The translations under genes and the position numbers were made by a program. This document shows, in pieces, positions 63,801-64,000 of a DNA stretch of 64,000 nucleotides. Source of the DNA: Fictibacillus norfolkensis (GTDB lineage: Bacteria > Bacillota > Bacilli > Bacillales > Fictibacillaceae); NCBI RefSeq assembly GCF_014836645.1, contig NZ_JACSQM010000005.1, positions 186,001 through 250,000 on the forward strand, in the 5' to 3' direction. Position 1 is the stretch's first letter. Each line of letters opens with the position of its first letter. The notes under the pieces were generated by a model. The model did not search any database. It worked only from the letters and a program-made list of their open reading frames with translations, and was not told the origin of the DNA.

Positions 63801-64000
63801 TTATAAAAACAGTTCCTTAACTGCTGCACTGACAAAAATGTTTAGCAATGCTAGCGGCAGTAGGACCTTCCATGCGAAGCTCATTAGTTGATCGGCGCGG
63901 AGTCGTGGAAGTGTGCCGCGAATCCAGATCATGAAAAACACGACGATGCTGAATTTGACACCGAACCACAACATCCCTGGGATAAAATCTAAGAACGGAA
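63801..64000 (-). CDS. nuoH: NADH-quinone oxidoreductase subunit H, C-terminal part (cut by window edge)
   Basis: The last about 66 residues of the quinone-site membrane subunit are visible: FLDFIPGMLWFGVKFSIVVF, then IWIRGTLPRLRADQLM and WKVLLPLALLNIFV, all typical of NuoH. Stop TAA at 63801-63803 (minus strand). The N-terminal part lies beyond base 64000. Confidence 0.93.
   Translation of the reverse strand, partial: PFLDFIPGMLWFGVKFSIVVFFMIWIRGTLPRLRADQLMSFAWKVLLPLALLNIFVSAAVKELFL

Overview
The window looks like a chromosomal segment of a spore-forming, flagellated Bacillaceae bacterium, in my judgement close to Fictibacillus/Bacillus (inference from gene content and order; no search was run). 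Evidence seen directly: the blocks spoIIID-mbl-flhO-flhP-epuA-fabZ and spoIIQ-spoIID-murA-ywmB-ywzB-nuo, a Spo0E-like phosphatase, strong AGGAGG ribosome binding sites, frequent GTG/TTG starts, and Gram-positive-type rho-independent terminators after most operons. No rRNA, tRNA, IS transposase, CRISPR array or prophage was recognised.

Layout. 1-4.6 kb: chemotaxis receptor (cut by the left edge), Spo0E-like protein, nucleoside hydrolase, DCC thiol-disulfide protein, DUF975 protein. 4.9-7.2 kb: a two-gene MotAB/ZorAB-like ion-driven motor operon without other Zorya genes. 7.3-11 kb: AraC regulator, drug/metabolite efflux protein, two half-size chromate transporters. 11-18 kb: a dpp-type peptide ABC importer followed by gamma-glutamyltransferase, with a candidate CodY box in its promoter. 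18.5-23.5 kb: DUF5412 protein, Lrp regulator, YhfH, and the glyoxylate bypass (malate synthase, isocitrate lyase). 23.7-28 kb: ABC-2 exporter and two divergent EamA transporters. 28.3-29.4 kb: a second YidC insertase behind a MifM-like arrest-peptide leader whose last codons can pair with the yidC Shine-Dalgarno. 29.4-33.3 kb: TPP-riboswitch-controlled tenI-thiO-thiS-thiG-thiF. 33.3-43.6 kb: YjiH protein, a very large secreted amylopullulanase with catabolite-control sites, small lipoprotein, acetyltransferase, SGNH hydrolase, methyltransferase, HAD phosphatase. 43.7-51 kb: fabZ, epuA, flhP, flhO, mbl, spoIIID, spoIIQ, spoIID. 51-56.6 kb: DUF3298 protein, secreted neutral protease, small membrane protein, murA, ywmB, ywzB. 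57-64 kb: nuoN-M-L-K-J-I and the end of nuoH (complex I), cut by the right edge.

The most unusual content is intergenic. (1) Eight gaps carry arrays of about 4-6 degenerate units repeating every 21 bp (20-21 in two arrays). Each has its own unit sequence, yet most end in one of two shared terminal boxes, and two arrays 23 kb apart carry the same units in the same order. (2) Six copies of a 128-bp imperfectly palindromic element (GTTGATTTCCG...CAATCAAC) sit between genes in both orientations; one carries a second structured element inserted in its middle, and two inverted copies separate nuoH from nuoI. (3) Short GGGGTCAGACCCC-type palindromes recur beside gene ends, one as a perfect 28-bp palindrome. 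I do not know of a described function for the 21-bp arrays; they and the ZorAB-like pair are the best candidates for something undescribed.
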